From Methanoculleus sp. UBA303 (lineage in GTDB: Archaea; Halobacteriota; Methanomicrobia; Methanomicrobiales; Methanoculleaceae): DNA of 64,000 bases. Both the position numbers and the translations under genes were made by a program. Below the pieces are notes generated by a model that saw only the letters and a program-made list of their open reading frames with translations, made no database searches and was not told where the DNA came from. Location: contig DANY01000029.1 of NCBI GenBank assembly GCA_002501655.1, positions 18,511 through 82,510 on the forward strand, given 5' to 3'. Within the stretch, counting starts at the first letter, position 1; every line of letters starts with the position of its first letter. This document shows positions 35,350 through 45,263 of the stretch, one piece after another.

Positions 35350-36054
35350 ATGCTCATCGTCGGACACCGCGGTGCCAGGGCTCTCGAGCCGGAGAACACC
35401 CTGCGAGCCCTGCGGAGATGTATGGCGTGTGCCGATCTCGTCGAGGTCGACCTGCGCCTCACAAGAGACGGCATTCCGGTAGCGATCCACGACGCAACCG
35501 TAGACCGGACGACGGACGGGACAGGGCCGGTCAAAGGCTATACCATCGAGGACTTAACGAGGCTGGACGCGGGTGAGGGCGAGACTATCCCAACGCTCCG
35601 GGAGGTTCTGGCCCTCATTCAGGGGCAAACCGGGCTCATAGTGGAGATCAAGGAGCCCGGGACCGAAGCGATCATAGTTTCGGTGATCATTGACCGGCTG
35701 CCGGAGCGGCTCTTCCTGGTCTCTTCCAACCCGGAGAGCGTCACGATGGCGAAGAGGCTCCTCCCGGGGGTACAGGCGGGCCTCATCTACTCCGGGGCGA
35801 CAGATGATCCCATCGGGCTCGCCCGGTCGGTGCAGGCGGACGTCATCCTCCCGCGGTGGGACCGGGTCTCGCGCGAGGTGGTGGAACAGGCGCACGGGGC
35901 AGGGCTGCTCGTCATTCCCTGGACACTGAACAGAGAAGAGGATATCAAGGAGGCGGCGCGGCTCGGCGTCGACGGCTTCGCGAGCGACGACCCCTGCGCC
36001 GCACGGCAATACCTGCAGGGTGGAACCCAAAAAAGCGCAACTCCAGCGAGGTGA
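35350..36054 (+). CDS. Glycerophosphodiester phosphodiesterase
   Basis: A 234-residue GDPD-family enzyme that hydrolyses glycerophosphodiesters to glycerol phosphate and an alcohol. The N-terminal GHRGARALEPENTLRAL carries the first catalytic histidine. VEVDLRLTRDGIPVAIHD carries the metal-binding Glu-Asp and second histidine. The C-terminal GVDGFASDDP is also typical. No signal peptide, so it acts in the cytoplasm, perhaps on lipid-derived headgroups. The frame is open 26 codons upstream but homology starts at this ATG. Confidence 0.9.
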   Translation: MLIVGHRGARALEPENTLRALRRCMACADLVEVDLRLTRDGIPVAIHDATVDRTTDGTGPVKGYTIEDLTRLDAGEGETIPTLREVLALIQGQTGLIVEIKEPGTEAIIVSVIIDRLPERLFLVSSNPESVTMAKRLLPGVQAGLIYSGATDDPIGLARSVQADVILPRWDRVSREVVEQAHGAGLLVIPWTLNREEDIKEAARLGVDGFASDDPCAARQYLQGGTQKSATPAR

Positions 36055-36089
36055 TGGGCCGGGCGGGGCCTGGAATCCGGCCCACAGGT

Positions 36090-36788
36090 TCAGATGAGCG
36101 TCCCCGGCAGGTGCTTGAGGAGCCAGGCCTTCACCTCAACGTAGAGGCTCTCCGCCACCTCATCGAGGGTGTGGCCCGTCCCTTCGTAGATGATCAGCCG
36201 TTTAGGCTCATGAGCACGCCGGTAGACCTCCTCTGAAGAATGATAAGAGACAACCGTGTCGAAGTCCCCGTGGACCAGGAGTATCGCCGCACGTCCTGCC
36301 AGCCCTGCGACGGGTTCGGTCCCGGCGGCCTGGGTCGAGAGCGCGACGACGACCCTGACTGCAGGGTCGCTCGCTGCCGCCTGGATCACCACCGCCCCCC
36401 CGAGCGAGTGCCCGACGAGCCCGACGGCTGAGACGCCCTGGCTCTCAAGGTAGCGCATACCGAGGACCGTGTCAACGGTCGACTCCACAAGGTCGGCCGG
36501 GTGCCGGTACCGTACCCGGAGCGCGCTGATCCTGTCGTTCCGGAGGCCCTGCGCCAGCTGCGAGTAGAGTTCCCGTGCGGGGGTGTCAAACCCGCCGCCG
36601 GTCCCGCCGACCATAACGACGCCGTTTCTGGCCCCCTCCGCCTCGTAGTAGCGGCAGGTGGTCGTTCCCCGGTCGGTCTCGATCTCCACGGTGTCGTAGG
36701 CCTCGCCAGCCTGCGGCACCTTCCTAGCGTTCATGGAGCGTATCTCAACCCTCGTAGTATCCACTTCAATCGCAGCCGTCCCGAGCAT
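36090..36788 (-). CDS. Alpha/beta hydrolase
   Basis: A 232-residue alpha/beta-hydrolase-fold protein. The nucleophile elbow GLVGHSLGGA (S128), the acid in LLVHGDFDTVV (an aspartate near residue 175) and the base in YEGTGHTL (a histidine near 208) make a full triad. An early VMVGGTGGGFDTP loop is the oxyanion region. It resembles dienelactone-hydrolase-like esterases; the substrate is unknown. No signal peptide. Confidence 0.85.
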   Translation of the reverse strand: MLGTAAIEVDTTRVEIRSMNARKVPQAGEAYDTVEIETDRGTTTCRYYEAEGARNGVVMVGGTGGGFDTPARELYSQLAQGLRNDRISALRVRYRHPADLVESTVDTVLGMRYLESQGVSAVGLVGHSLGGAVVIQAAASDPAVRVVVALSTQAAGTEPVAGLAGRAAILLVHGDFDTVVSYHSSEEVYRRAHEPKRLIIYEGTGHTLDEVAESLYVEVKAWLLKHLPGTLI

Positions 36789-36978
36789 GCGGGAGAGTAG
36801 ATATTGTGCTATTTGTCCTTTGCGGCTACATCATGATCGGCAGGGGTCCGGTGCCGCCCATGAGGACAGGCGTTCTCGCGCGCTAGAGATTGGAGCGATC
36901 CCGGGAGCCGCTCGTGATGTTGTCTCACAAGCCTGTACAGAAAGTACATTACTATTGGTTACAAAATTATAAACTGCA

Positions 36979-38034
36979 ATGGATAAAATCAGGCACAATC
37001 TCTTCCAGCAGGTCGGCGACTTCCCTTCGGCATCTGTTACAAACGGGTCCGCTGCGCACCCTGATGCCGGGGAGTCCGATGCTGACCTCCTTGACGCCTA
37101 CTCCCGGGCTGTCGTCCGGGTTGTTCGCTCCGTGGGACCCGCGGTCGTGAGCGTGGTCGTGGGGAAGAACCTCCAGGGCCGGAGGGGCGAGCAGATGGGG
37201 GCAGGATCAGGCGTGATCGTGGCACCAGAAGGCTACATCATGACTAATAATCATGTTGTACAGGGAGCGGAGAGGATCGAGGTCCGTGCAGCAGATGGGA
37301 CCGCCTTTCCTGCACGCCTGGCGGGGGCCGACCCGGCGACCGACCTCGCCGTTCTCCGTGCCGATACGGGGGGTCTCTCTTACGTGTCGTTCGGTGACTC
37401 GAGAGCGCTCTCAGTTGGTCAGCTCGCTATAGCCATCGGCAACCCGCTCGGCTTTGACTCGACCGTCTCGACGGGAGTCCTGAGCGCTCTCGGGCGGGCG
37501 CTCCGGAGCCGGGACGGTCGCCTGATCGAGAACGTCATCCAGCACACCGCCCCTCTGAACCCCGGCAACTCCGGCGGTCCGCTGGTAGACTCGCGCGGCC
37601 GGGTCATCGGTATCAACACGGCAATCATCCCCATGGCCCAGAGCATCTGCTTCTCGATCCCCTCAAACACCGCTGCCTGGGTTCTCCCGCAGCTCGTCGC
37701 CGATGGCAGGGTGCGGCGCGGATACCTCGGCATCGCCGGTCAGTCACAGCCGTTAGAGCGATCGCTCATCCAGATGCTCGGGCTTACCGGGAGCCAGGCA
37801 GTCGAGGTCGTCTCGGTGAACAGGACAAGCCCCGCCGGCCGGGCCGGGCTCCGGCCAGGTGACCTGATCGTAGCAATCAACGAGACCTGCGTGGGGTGTG
37901 TGGACGACCTGCACCGGTTCCTTGCCACCTGGCCCATCTCGGAACCGGCAACCCTGACGCTCATCCGGGGACGGCAACGGATCATGCTCCCGATTGTCCC
38001 GATCGAAGCCGTCGCGTGCCCCGCTACGGGATGA
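36979..38034 (+). CDS. HtrA/DegP-type serine protease with PDZ domain
   Basis: A 351-residue trypsin-fold protease with one C-terminal PDZ domain. The catalytic triad is complete: H92 in TNNHVV, D122 in ATDLAVL and S198 in GNSGGP. The PDZ domain spans about residues 245-340 (RRGYLGIAGQ, then GLRPGDLIVAINET). Unlike bacterial HtrA proteins it has no signal peptide or N-terminal membrane helix. The start MDKIRHNLFQQ is hydrophilic, so it is predicted to act in the cytoplasm in protein quality control. Three cysteines in the PDZ part are unusual. Confidence 0.92.
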   Translation: MDKIRHNLFQQVGDFPSASVTNGSAAHPDAGESDADLLDAYSRAVVRVVRSVGPAVVSVVVGKNLQGRRGEQMGAGSGVIVAPEGYIMTNNHVVQGAERIEVRAADGTAFPARLAGADPATDLAVLRADTGGLSYVSFGDSRALSVGQLAIAIGNPLGFDSTVSTGVLSALGRALRSRDGRLIENVIQHTAPLNPGNSGGPLVDSRGRVIGINTAIIPMAQSICFSIPSNTAAWVLPQLVADGRVRRGYLGIAGQSQPLERSLIQMLGLTGSQAVEVVSVNRTSPAGRAGLRPGDLIVAINETCVGCVDDLHRFLATWPISEPATLTLIRGRQRIMLPIVPIEAVACPATG

Positions 38035-38073
38035 AAGGCGGGCGAGTAATTCTGCCCGCCTCTCCCCACATGA

Positions 38074-38661
38074 TTACGAGATCCACGTTATCCGGGGCTC
38101 ACGCCGCCCCGGTTTCGGCGGCAGGGGGGCGGGATAGCCGAAGATCAGCGGCGCCACAACCTGGTGGTCATCCGGCACCTCCAACGCCTCGAGGAGGTCG
38201 GGGTTCTGCTGGATGAGAGCGGCGGAGCCGATCCAGCAACTACCGAGGCCGAGCGCCCAGGCGGCGAGCATCATGTTCTCCGCGCAGAGCGTGCAGTCGA
38301 GGACGCTTGATACGACCTCCCGGGCACCGAGGACCAGGACCAGCACCGGGGCGTTGTAGAAGATGCTGTACTCCGGACGCTTGAGCGCTGCAAGGAATTC
38401 TTCTGTCCCCGGGCGGGATTCCTCTCCTATCTTCTCCGCGAGGAGCGGCTTGCAGTAGTCGGACGCCCGTCGCATCAGGTTTCTGTCCCTCACGACCACG
38501 AACTCCCAGGGCTGAAGCCCGAGAGCTGTCGGGGCCTGGATGCCCGCAGCAATGATCGCCCGGAGGGCCTCATCCTGAACCTCGCGGTCGGTGTAGTTCC
38601 TGACGCTTCGGCGTTCCCGGATCACGGAGAAGATCTCGATTGCCTCTGTATCCGTCATCAT
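38074..38661 (-). CDS. Nitroreductase-family FMN oxidoreductase
   Basis: A 195-residue flavoprotein. The FMN-phosphate arginine motif ERRSVRNYTD lies near residue 17, followed by APTALGLQPWEFVVV, which positions FMN. Later come ENMMLAAWALGLGSCWIG and LIFGYPAPLPPKPGR, the usual family end. Such enzymes reduce nitro- or quinone-like substrates or modify flavins; the physiological substrate is unknown. A GAGGAA site precedes the ATG, while the open frame extending 100 codons upstream is non-native. Confidence 0.88.
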   Translation of the reverse strand: MMTDTEAIEIFSVIRERRSVRNYTDREVQDEALRAIIAAGIQAPTALGLQPWEFVVVRDRNLMRRASDYCKPLLAEKIGEESRPGTEEFLAALKRPEYSIFYNAPVLVLVLGAREVVSSVLDCTLCAENMMLAAWALGLGSCWIGSAALIQQNPDLLEALEVPDDHQVVAPLIFGYPAPLPPKPGRREPRITWIS

Positions 38662-39174
38662 ACATTCCTCTTCGGCTCCCCTATGGTATTTATCTCTGCG
38701 GGGTTGAAGGCGGCATGAGCGGGCAGACCCCCTCCGTAAGGTGGGGTAGTTCACGTCTTGAGGGGACCCACACAGGCCTCCTAACCCTCTCCTCAGGAGA
38801 GGATGAAGAAGCCGCCGATCTTCCCGAATCCTCCTCACTGGCGATCTGCACGTCGCCGACCCGGGCCGCGGCCGGACCCCGGCGGCAGAACCCGGCCATC
38901 TGCTGCACGGGCACATCGTCACCCTCAAAAACCGCCTCCCGGCCGGCCGGCCGGGAGGCTCCTGACCCAACCGGTGACTCTCTTGATTCGTCGGGCTTCA
39001 CCCCCCACGGCCCACCGGAACCCGACCCCCTGCATCCTTCCGCTGACCTGAGGTATTGCCTGAACGCCACCAGAAATTCAGGGAGCCGGCTCTTATCTGG
39101 AAAACCTGATAGTAATCCTTTTTACCTTCCTGAAACTCATCAACTACAATTACGCTCTACAGCCCCGGAGGGGA
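38662..39174. other. Intergenic region with a long palindrome
   Basis: About 510 bases between the divergent nitroreductase and sensor genes, with no convincing coding frame. It contains a perfect 24-base palindrome at 38935-38958. The right end is AT-rich (39105-39150) and contains the promoter and the GGAGGGGA ribosome-binding site for the gene at 39175. Confidence 0.45.
38935..38958. repeat. Perfect 24-base GC palindrome
   Basis: A sequence identical to its own reverse complement: CCTCCC, then three GGCC units, then GGGAGG. It lies mid-way between two divergent genes. It could be a hairpin, a regulator site or a methylation-rich site. Confidence 0.6.
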
Positions 39175-40932
39175 ATGACAGATTCAGACCAAGACCGGAT
39201 ACTATACGATCTTCTGGCGTTCGATGCTCTGGACGACGGCCTTCTCGTGGTAAACGATGACCGGAGGATTCTCTGGTGCAACCCGGATCTCGCGCGGATT
39301 TTTGCTATCCGGCAGGAAGAGGCCATCGGAATGGACGTGCGTTCTCTCCTCGGCAGGTATCTTCTGCCGACCATTGAGGATGAAGCCTCTGCACGGCTGA
39401 TCCGGCAGACCCTCGAGAACGGCGCAGATCGGCCTTCTCCCCTCTGCCGCACCCGGACTCCTGACGGCAGCCAGCGCTGGCTCTTGATATCAGGCATACC
39501 GGCCCACGCCGATACCGGGAACGGACTTCGAGTCATCAGGATCCGGGATGCCACCGGGGATGTGACTGCGCACCACTTCAGGACCGCGCTCGACCAGTCC
39601 CCGGTGGTCGTCTTTGCGCAGGACAGGGATCTCCGCTACGTCTGGTCGTACAACCAGCAACTGGGGCCTACGGATACATCCATCCTCGGCAGGACGGATC
39701 CGGAAGTCTTTCTACCCGATGACGCCGCGCGATTGACCGCGCTCAAGCGCCGGGTCCTGGAGACGGGAGATATCGTGCGGGCAGAGGCGACACTCACGGT
39801 CGGGAATGAGGTGCACATAAGAGACCTGACCCTCAAGTCGCTTCAGGATGCCGAGGGGAGCGTCGTAGGCATCACCGGGACTGCGTTTGATGTGACCGAA
39901 CGGGACCGTGCGGAAGAAACGCTCCGGAAACGGACCTACGACCTGGACCAGCGGATGGACGAGCTCCGGTGCCTGTATTCCATCACGCACCTCGTCGAGG
40001 TGCCGGGGATAACGCTCGATGCACTCCTGCAGGCAGTTGCCGATACGCTCCCCTCGGGCTGGCAGTACCCGGACGACACCGCGGTGCGGATCACGGTCGA
40101 TGGCCGGGAATACCGGAGAGGCGATCCCCGGGAGACTCCCTGGATCCAGAGAAGCCCGATCGTCGTCCACGGTGTACGCATTGGTGAGGTTGAGGTCCGG
40201 TATATCGCAGAGAAACCGGAGGCGGCTGAAGGGCCGTTCCTGCGGGAAGAGCGGATGCTGCTTGACGCCATCGCGGAGCGGCTTGGCCGGGTCATCGAGA
40301 GGTTGCGGGCAGAAGCGGCGCTCCAGAAGAGCGAGGAGATGTTCCGGGGGATCGCCCAGCGGAGTTTCGACCTTATCGTTACGTCGTACCTGGCCGACGG
40401 GCTGCACTATGCCTCACCGGCTGTGGAGCGGATACTCGGGTACTGCCCCGAGGAGATGGCAGGAACGGACCTGGAAGATTACATCCTCCCGTCGAGTCTT
40501 CCGGCATGGGGAGAGGGGCGCCGGAAGGTGCTCCGGGGCGAACAGGTTGAAGGGCTCCGGATTGAGGTCAGGCGGAAAGACGGGGAGAACACCATACTGG
40601 AGTTGAGTGAGTCACCGATCGTCGAGAATGGGGCGGTCGTGGGATTTCAGGCGGTCGGGAGGGATATCTCGGAGCGGATCCTCTACGAGCGACTCCGGGA
40701 GCAGGCCCTCGATCTGAACGCACGGAATATCGCGCAGTTTGCCGTCCTTGCCGACCATGTCCGCCACCCTCTCCAGGTGGTCATGGGGGTTGCGGACCTG
40801 CTCGACGACGAGGAGACCGCGGAGAAACTCCGGGAGCAGGTCCGGAGGATCAATATGCGGATAAGTCAACTCGACCGCGAATGGATGGAGTCCCGGAAGA
40901 TCCGGGAGTTCTTGAAGCGCTACGAACTCTGA
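39175..40932 (+). CDS. PAS-domain signalling protein without ATPase domain
   Basis: A 585-residue soluble sensor. PAS1 covers about residues 10-120. PAS2 (125-240) ends in TAFDVTERDRAEE. A GAF-like module with VDGREY and EGPFLREERMLLDAIAERLG covers 255-380. PAS3 (385-505) ends in AVGRDISER. The final 80 residues form a helical tail, IAQFAVLADHVRHPLQVVMG, which resembles a histidine-kinase dimerisation helix with its phospho-accepting histidine, but no ATP-binding domain follows. It may be phosphorylated by another kinase or act as a receptor partner. The modules from about residue 230 onward are closely similar to the protein at 50279. Confidence 0.85.
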   Translation: MTDSDQDRILYDLLAFDALDDGLLVVNDDRRILWCNPDLARIFAIRQEEAIGMDVRSLLGRYLLPTIEDEASARLIRQTLENGADRPSPLCRTRTPDGSQRWLLISGIPAHADTGNGLRVIRIRDATGDVTAHHFRTALDQSPVVVFAQDRDLRYVWSYNQQLGPTDTSILGRTDPEVFLPDDAARLTALKRRVLETGDIVRAEATLTVGNEVHIRDLTLKSLQDAEGSVVGITGTAFDVTERDRAEETLRKRTYDLDQRMDELRCLYSITHLVEVPGITLDALLQAVADTLPSGWQYPDDTAVRITVDGREYRRGDPRETPWIQRSPIVVHGVRIGEVEVRYIAEKPEAAEGPFLREERMLLDAIAERLGRVIERLRAEAALQKSEEMFRGIAQRSFDLIVTSYLADGLHYASPAVERILGYCPEEMAGTDLEDYILPSSLPAWGEGRRKVLRGEQVEGLRIEVRRKDGENTILELSESPIVENGAVVGFQAVGRDISERILYERLREQALDLNARNIAQFAVLADHVRHPLQVVMGVADLLDDEETAEKLREQVRRINMRISQLDREWMESRKIREFLKRYEL

Positions 40933-40990
40933 GAGGCCGGCGTTGCCGGGGGGTGGGCCAGTGTCCCTATGGTCTCGTCGGCGACCCGCG

Positions 40991-41359
40991 CTATCTCCGC
41001 CGTCGTCTCTCCTCGCGAGGGCGGTGCGCTGGCGGCACAGTTCCCCGGATGGCGGTGAGCATCCCCGGCAGGAGAGTGCCTTTCTTCCCGACGACATCCG
41101 CCGTCCGAATCATGGAGGCGTATGCGGTCAGGACGTAGCTCTCCCCGAAGAGGTCGAGCCCGCCCCGGGCAAAGTCGTTGAGGGAGAGCGGGACCGAAGG
41201 GCTATCGACGGATGGCTTACTTGAGACCGGGCAGACAAGCAGATCCCCGCTCTCTCCCGCCGTAACGACCACCACCGGACGCACTTTCCATTCGCCGACA
41301 CCCCCGATGCGTACGGAGGCTAGAACGACGTCTCCACCGACGTACCGCCCCATGTACAT
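40991..41359 (-). CDS. MazF/PemK-like toxin, no antitoxin seen
   Basis: A 122-residue protein with the MazF/PemK fold signature: GDVVLASVRIGGVGEWK, then RPVVVVTA, then LLVCPVSSKP (about residues 8-55). The family members are usually mRNA-cleaving toxins encoded next to a small antitoxin. No antitoxin-like frame exists within 250 bases on either side, so it is an orphan, or the antitoxin is elsewhere. The C terminus ends in an arginine run. Start at the first ATG of MYMGRY; the open frame upstream is low-complexity. Confidence 0.75.
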   Translation of the reverse strand: MYMGRYVGGDVVLASVRIGGVGEWKVRPVVVVTAGESGDLLVCPVSSKPSVDSPSVPLSLNDFARGGLDLFGESYVLTAYASMIRTADVVGKKGTLLPGMLTAIRGTVPPAHRPREERRRRR

Positions 41360-41594
41360 ACAGGTTGACCCCAAAACCGATAAGAGAATTGATCCATGAC
41401 GATGGCGCCGGGCGGGGGGGGCGGCCCGGTGCCCGGAATCACAGGAGGAATTCCGTCGTGGGCGGTCTTCACCCAGGTCAGGCCCTGCGGGGGCCCGCAC
41501 GGGCTCACCCGGATTGCGTATTATCCGACGAAGGCCTGGGAGGACCTTAAAGATAAGTGGAGGGAGGGGTCCCCCCGACCCCTCCGGTGTGTCG

Positions 41595-42782
41595 TTACCG
41601 TGTCTGTCCTTTTGCTTTTCCACCTGGTTTCTGTTGCTCTTCACTGAACTTCTGGTCCTTCACCTTCTCCTTCTCTTTTGCGTTCTCCTTCACCTTCGCA
41701 TTCCCGGCATACCCGTCACCGTTGTCACCCGCTTCCTTCTTCCCGTTGCCCGGGTTGATCACGGATACAGCACCGTTGCCGACCACAGGGACGAGGCCAT
41801 TCTCTGTTGTGACGTTGCCGGTCACGGTCAGGTTGCCGTCACCGGCGGCGAGGTCGAGGTCCGCTCGCCGGTACTTCAGGATGAGCGTGCCGCCGTCCTT
41901 CATGCAGAAGTTGACCTTCTCCGGGGTTGTGTTTCCGATCTTAAACTCCGAGGGGTCCGCTGCAGCCACGTCCGTGCGGTCGGCATCACTGAACCCGAAC
42001 CACTCCGCAATGCTGACAAAGACAGTCATAACACCGTTGCTCTTCTGGTTCAGGGTCTTTGGGACGACCTTCACGTTCATCGACTGCGGGCTCACGGTCA
42101 CGTTCAGGGTGTCGCAGGCGACTGCGCCGGTGGCATTGTCTACAACCTCCACCGTGACAGCGTAGGTGCCGGCGGTAAGGTAAGTATAGGTACTCTGGAT
42201 CGTACCGTTGTGGTCGTCATCCAGCGCGATCTCAGGCTCTGTCGTCGCCGGGCCCCAATTAATGGAGGCGCTCATGTTCAGCGCATCGAGAACATCGGTG
42301 CCGTTGTAGGTAGCGAGGATAGTGACCTGCTCACCGGTGAGTGCGGTGCGGTCGCCCCCTGCATCGACAACAAGTGTGGACGGCACGTCAGGCTCCTCCT
42401 CGGGAACCTCCGGCTGCGGGCTGACGGTCACGTTCAGGGTGTCGCGGGCGACAGCGTTGGTGGCGTTGTTCGCGACCTCCACCGTGACGGCGTAGGTGCC
42501 GGCGGCAAGGTAGGTGTAGGTGTCCTGGATCGTGCCGTTGTGGTCGTCATCCGGTATGATCTCGGGTTTCGTCGTTGCCGTGCTCCAGTTGATGGAGGCC
42601 GAGAGGTTCAGCGCGTCGACAGCGTCATCGTCACAGTAAGTGGCCATGATGATGACCGGCTCACCGGCGAGTGCAGTGCGGTCACCTCCTGCATCGACGA
42701 CGAGGGCGGCCTGCACGGCAGGAACCGCCACGGCGAGGACGATCAGGAGGGAGAAGATTCTTACTGTTGCATCATGTCTCAT
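41595..42782 (-). CDS. Secreted protein with two PKD repeats
   Basis: A 395-residue exported protein. A signal peptide (about residues 1-25, RIFSLLIVLAVAVPAVQA) is followed by two PKD-type beta-sandwich repeats of about 95 residues each (VVDAGGDRTALAGEPV and VVDAGGDRTALTGEQV) that are highly similar to each other. A third, unrelated domain follows, with WFGFSDADRTDVAAADPSEF, and then a Lys/Glu/Asn-rich hydrophilic tail (KVKENAKEKEKVKDQK). No transmembrane anchor or PGF-CTERM is seen at the end, so it is probably released or bound non-covalently. PKD domains usually mediate protein or carbohydrate contacts at the cell surface. Confidence 0.82.
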   Translation of the reverse strand: MRHDATVRIFSLLIVLAVAVPAVQAALVVDAGGDRTALAGEPVIIMATYCDDDAVDALNLSASINWSTATTKPEIIPDDDHNGTIQDTYTYLAAGTYAVTVEVANNATNAVARDTLNVTVSPQPEVPEEEPDVPSTLVVDAGGDRTALTGEQVTILATYNGTDVLDALNMSASINWGPATTEPEIALDDDHNGTIQSTYTYLTAGTYAVTVEVVDNATGAVACDTLNVTVSPQSMNVKVVPKTLNQKSNGVMTVFVSIAEWFGFSDADRTDVAAADPSEFKIGNTTPEKVNFCMKDGGTLILKYRRADLDLAAGDGNLTVTGNVTTENGLVPVVGNGAVSVINPGNGKKEAGDNGDGYAGNAKVKENAKEKEKVKDQKFSEEQQKPGGKAKGQTR

Positions 42783-42877
42783 GAGGAACTCATCTCCGGT
42801 AGATACTGGATATGCTCCTCTATTTGACCGCATTGAGCTTCCCGGTTCAACCAATTGTCCCGGGAGTGCAGGGTTGC

Positions 42878-44893
42878 CTATACCCGGAGCAGTCGGGCGT
42901 TGATCGCAACGATCACGGTGCTTGCGCTCATCAGCACCGCCCCGGCCGCCGGTGTGAGGACGATACCGGCACCGAAGAGTACGCCGGCGGCGAGCGGGAT
43001 GGCGACGGTGTTGTAGCCGGTTGCCCAGAGCAGATTTTCGAACATCTTTCTGTAGGTCTTCTTTGAGAGGTCGATGACCGCCGCCGCGTCTCGGGGGTCG
43101 CTCCTCACGAGGACGATATCGGCGCTCTCCACGGCCACATCGGTCCCCGCCCCGATGGCGATCCCCACATCGGCCTGCACGAGCGCAGGGGCGTCATTGA
43201 TCCCGTCGCCCACCATCGCCACCCGGTAGCGGCGTTGCACCTCCCGGATCTTCTCGGCCTTCTCATGGGGGAGGACCCCGGCAAAGAATTCATCGAGGCC
43301 CAATTCCCCCGCCACCCACGCGGCGACGTCCGGGTTGTCACCGGAGAGCATCATGCACCGGATGCCCATCTCTTTGAGCCGGCTGATCGCCTCACCTGAC
43401 TCAGGCCTGATGATATCGGCGAGCGCAAGCGCGCCGGTGAGCCGGCCGTCATCGAGGAGGAAGACAACGGTCTTGCCCTGCCGCTGGAGTGCCCCGACCC
43501 GCTCGTCGCCGGCCTCTATGCCCTGCTCTGCGAGGTAGCCGGGGCTGACCACCCGGACTGTCCGGCCGGCGGCCTCCGCTTCGACGCCCTTCCCCGGTAT
43601 CGCCCGGAAGTTTTCGAGCGGGATCAGGGAGAGTCCCCGCTCCTCTGCGCTCCGGACGACGCCCCGGGCGATCGGGTGCTCGGAGTGTGCCTCCACCGAC
43701 GCCGCCGTCCTGACCACATCGTCCTCTGTAGCGCCGCCGAAGGTGAGGATATCCGTGACCCCAAACCTCCCCGTCGTGAGGGTCCCGGTCTTGTCGAAGA
43801 CGACCGCCTGGAGGTCCTTTGCCCGCTCAAACGCTGTCCGGTCCCGGATCAGGAACCCGGACCGGGCGGCAAGGGCCGTCGAGACCGCGACCACGAGCGG
43901 GACAGCAAGGCCGAGCGCATGGGGGCAGGCGATGACCATCACAGTAGCGGCCCGCTCCACCGCAAACCCGGGCCCCGCCCCGACGACGAGCCATCCCGCG
44001 AACGTCACCGCACCGATCGAGAGGGCGATCACCACCAGGAGGAACGCCGCCCGGTCTGCGAGGTCCTGGGTCCGGGACCGGCTCTCCTGCGCCTTTCGGA
44101 CAAGGTCGATAACCTGGGCGAGGTAGGTCTCCGCGCCCGTCTTCCTGACCTCGACGACGACCGAGCCCTCGCCGTTGATCGAGCCGCCGATGACCGCATC
44201 CCCGGGGCGCTTCTCCGCCGGTCTCGACTCCCCGGTGAGCATCGCCTCGTTGACGCTCGTCGCACCCTCGATCACCACGCCGTCCACCGGCACCTTCTCG
44301 CCGGGCCGGACGAGCACCCGGTCGCCCGGTGTAAGCCGATCCACGGGCACATCCTCCATGGTCCCACCGCTCCGGACCTGGTGCGCCTCCGACGGCATGA
44401 CCCTGACGAGTTCCTCAAGTGCCCTCGACGCCCCGAGGACCGAGCGCATCTCCACCCAGTGCCCGAGGAGCATGATGTCGATCAAGGTGGCGAGTTCCCA
44501 GAAGAACCCCTCACCGCCGACGATACCGAGAACGACCGCCGAACTGTAGGCGTAGGCGACGGTGATCGCGACGGCGATGAGCGTCATCATCCCGGGCATC
44601 CGCACCCGGAGTTCGCTTACGATACCGGCAAGAAACGGCCAGCCGCCGTAGAGATAGACCACGGTCGCAAGAGTGAGGAGGAGGTAGTCAGAGCCCGGGA
44701 TGGTGATGGTGATACCGAGGAGCGCCTGGACCTGCGGAGAGAGGAGGAGGATCGGGACTGTGAGAATGGTCGAGACGATAAACCGCCGCCGGAAGTCCTC
44801 GAGGGCGTGGTGGTGAGTCTCCGGCGGCTTCTTCTGGCTCGCCTCCGCAGGTTGCGCCTCGTGCCGCCCGGTCACCCCGTGGTCATGGTCCAT
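42878..44893 (-). CDS. copB: CopB-type heavy-metal P-type ATPase
   Basis: A 671-residue P1B-type ATPase. The intramembrane metal site is CPH ([13 protein letters not shown]), which marks CopB-like Cu/Ag transporters. Phosphorylation ([10 protein letters not shown]), HP (SEHPIARG) and hinge ([12 protein letters not shown]) motifs are complete. The N terminus is histidine-rich (MDHDHG, and THHHALEDF) instead of a Cys-based metal-binding domain, again CopB-like. The start was placed at this ATG, which lies two bases beyond the stop of the SHOCT-domain protein gene, so the two are cotranscribed. It exports copper or silver out of the cytoplasm. Confidence 0.92.
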   Translation of the reverse strand: MDHDHGVTGRHEAQPAEASQKKPPETHHHALEDFRRRFIVSTILTVPILLLSPQVQALLGITITIPGSDYLLLTLATVVYLYGGWPFLAGIVSELRVRMPGMMTLIAVAITVAYAYSSAVVLGIVGGEGFFWELATLIDIMLLGHWVEMRSVLGASRALEELVRVMPSEAHQVRSGGTMEDVPVDRLTPGDRVLVRPGEKVPVDGVVIEGATSVNEAMLTGESRPAEKRPGDAVIGGSINGEGSVVVEVRKTGAETYLAQVIDLVRKAQESRSRTQDLADRAAFLLVVIALSIGAVTFAGWLVVGAGPGFAVERAATVMVIACPHALGLAVPLVVAVSTALAARSGFLIRDRTAFERAKDLQAVVFDKTGTLTTGRFGVTDILTFGGATEDDVVRTAASVEAHSEHPIARGVVRSAEERGLSLIPLENFRAIPGKGVEAEAAGRTVRVVSPGYLAEQGIEAGDERVGALQRQGKTVVFLLDDGRLTGALALADIIRPESGEAISRLKEMGIRCMMLSGDNPDVAAWVAGELGLDEFFAGVLPHEKAEKIREVQRRYRVAMVGDGINDAPALVQADVGIAIGAGTDVAVESADIVLVRSDPRDAAAVIDLSKKTYRKMFENLLWATGYNTVAIPLAAGVLFGAGIVLTPAAGAVLMSASTVIVAINARLLRV

Positions 44894-44894
44894 G

Positions 44895-45263
44895 TCAGCC
44901 CCTCCGCTCCAGTTCTTTCTCACGCTTCCGGAACTCCTCTTCGTCGATATCGCCCCGCGCGTAACGCTGCCGGAGCACGTCCATCGCCGTATCGCCGACC
45001 GGGACCGTCTGCTGCCCGCCCCCGGGCTCCCGGAGAACAAGAAAGAGGATGAGGAATATGAACCTGACCATGGGGAGGATGACGAGGATGAACCAGAGCA
45101 GGCCGTTCATTCCCCGGCGGTTCGCATCCCGGTAGACCAGGACGCCGATGACGAGGAAGACGAGCAGCCAGAGGAGCAGCATGCCCCACCCGAGGAACGG
45201 GAACCCGGGCCACCCCTCAAACATGTGGTGACCGTCCCCGTAGGGGTGCACGAATCCGTCCAT
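44895..45263 (-). CDS. SHOCT-domain membrane protein
   Basis: A 122-residue protein with two transmembrane segments (about residues 25-50 and 60-80, rich in [10 protein letters not shown] and FILVILPMV) and a C-terminal SHOCT motif, [25 protein letters not shown] tails occur in small membrane proteins and probably mediate oligomerisation. It is immediately upstream of and coupled to the CopB-type ATPase. A TATA box read from 45299 to 45286 is about 27 bases from the ATG, suggesting a leaderless transcript. The N terminus is histidine-rich (GDGHH), perhaps metal-binding. Confidence 0.8.
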   Translation of the reverse strand: MDGFVHPYGDGHHMFEGWPGFPFLGWGMLLLWLLVFLVIGVLVYRDANRRGMNGLLWFILVILPMVRFIFLILFLVLREPGGGQQTVPVGDTAMDVLRQRYARGDIDEEEFRKREKELERRG

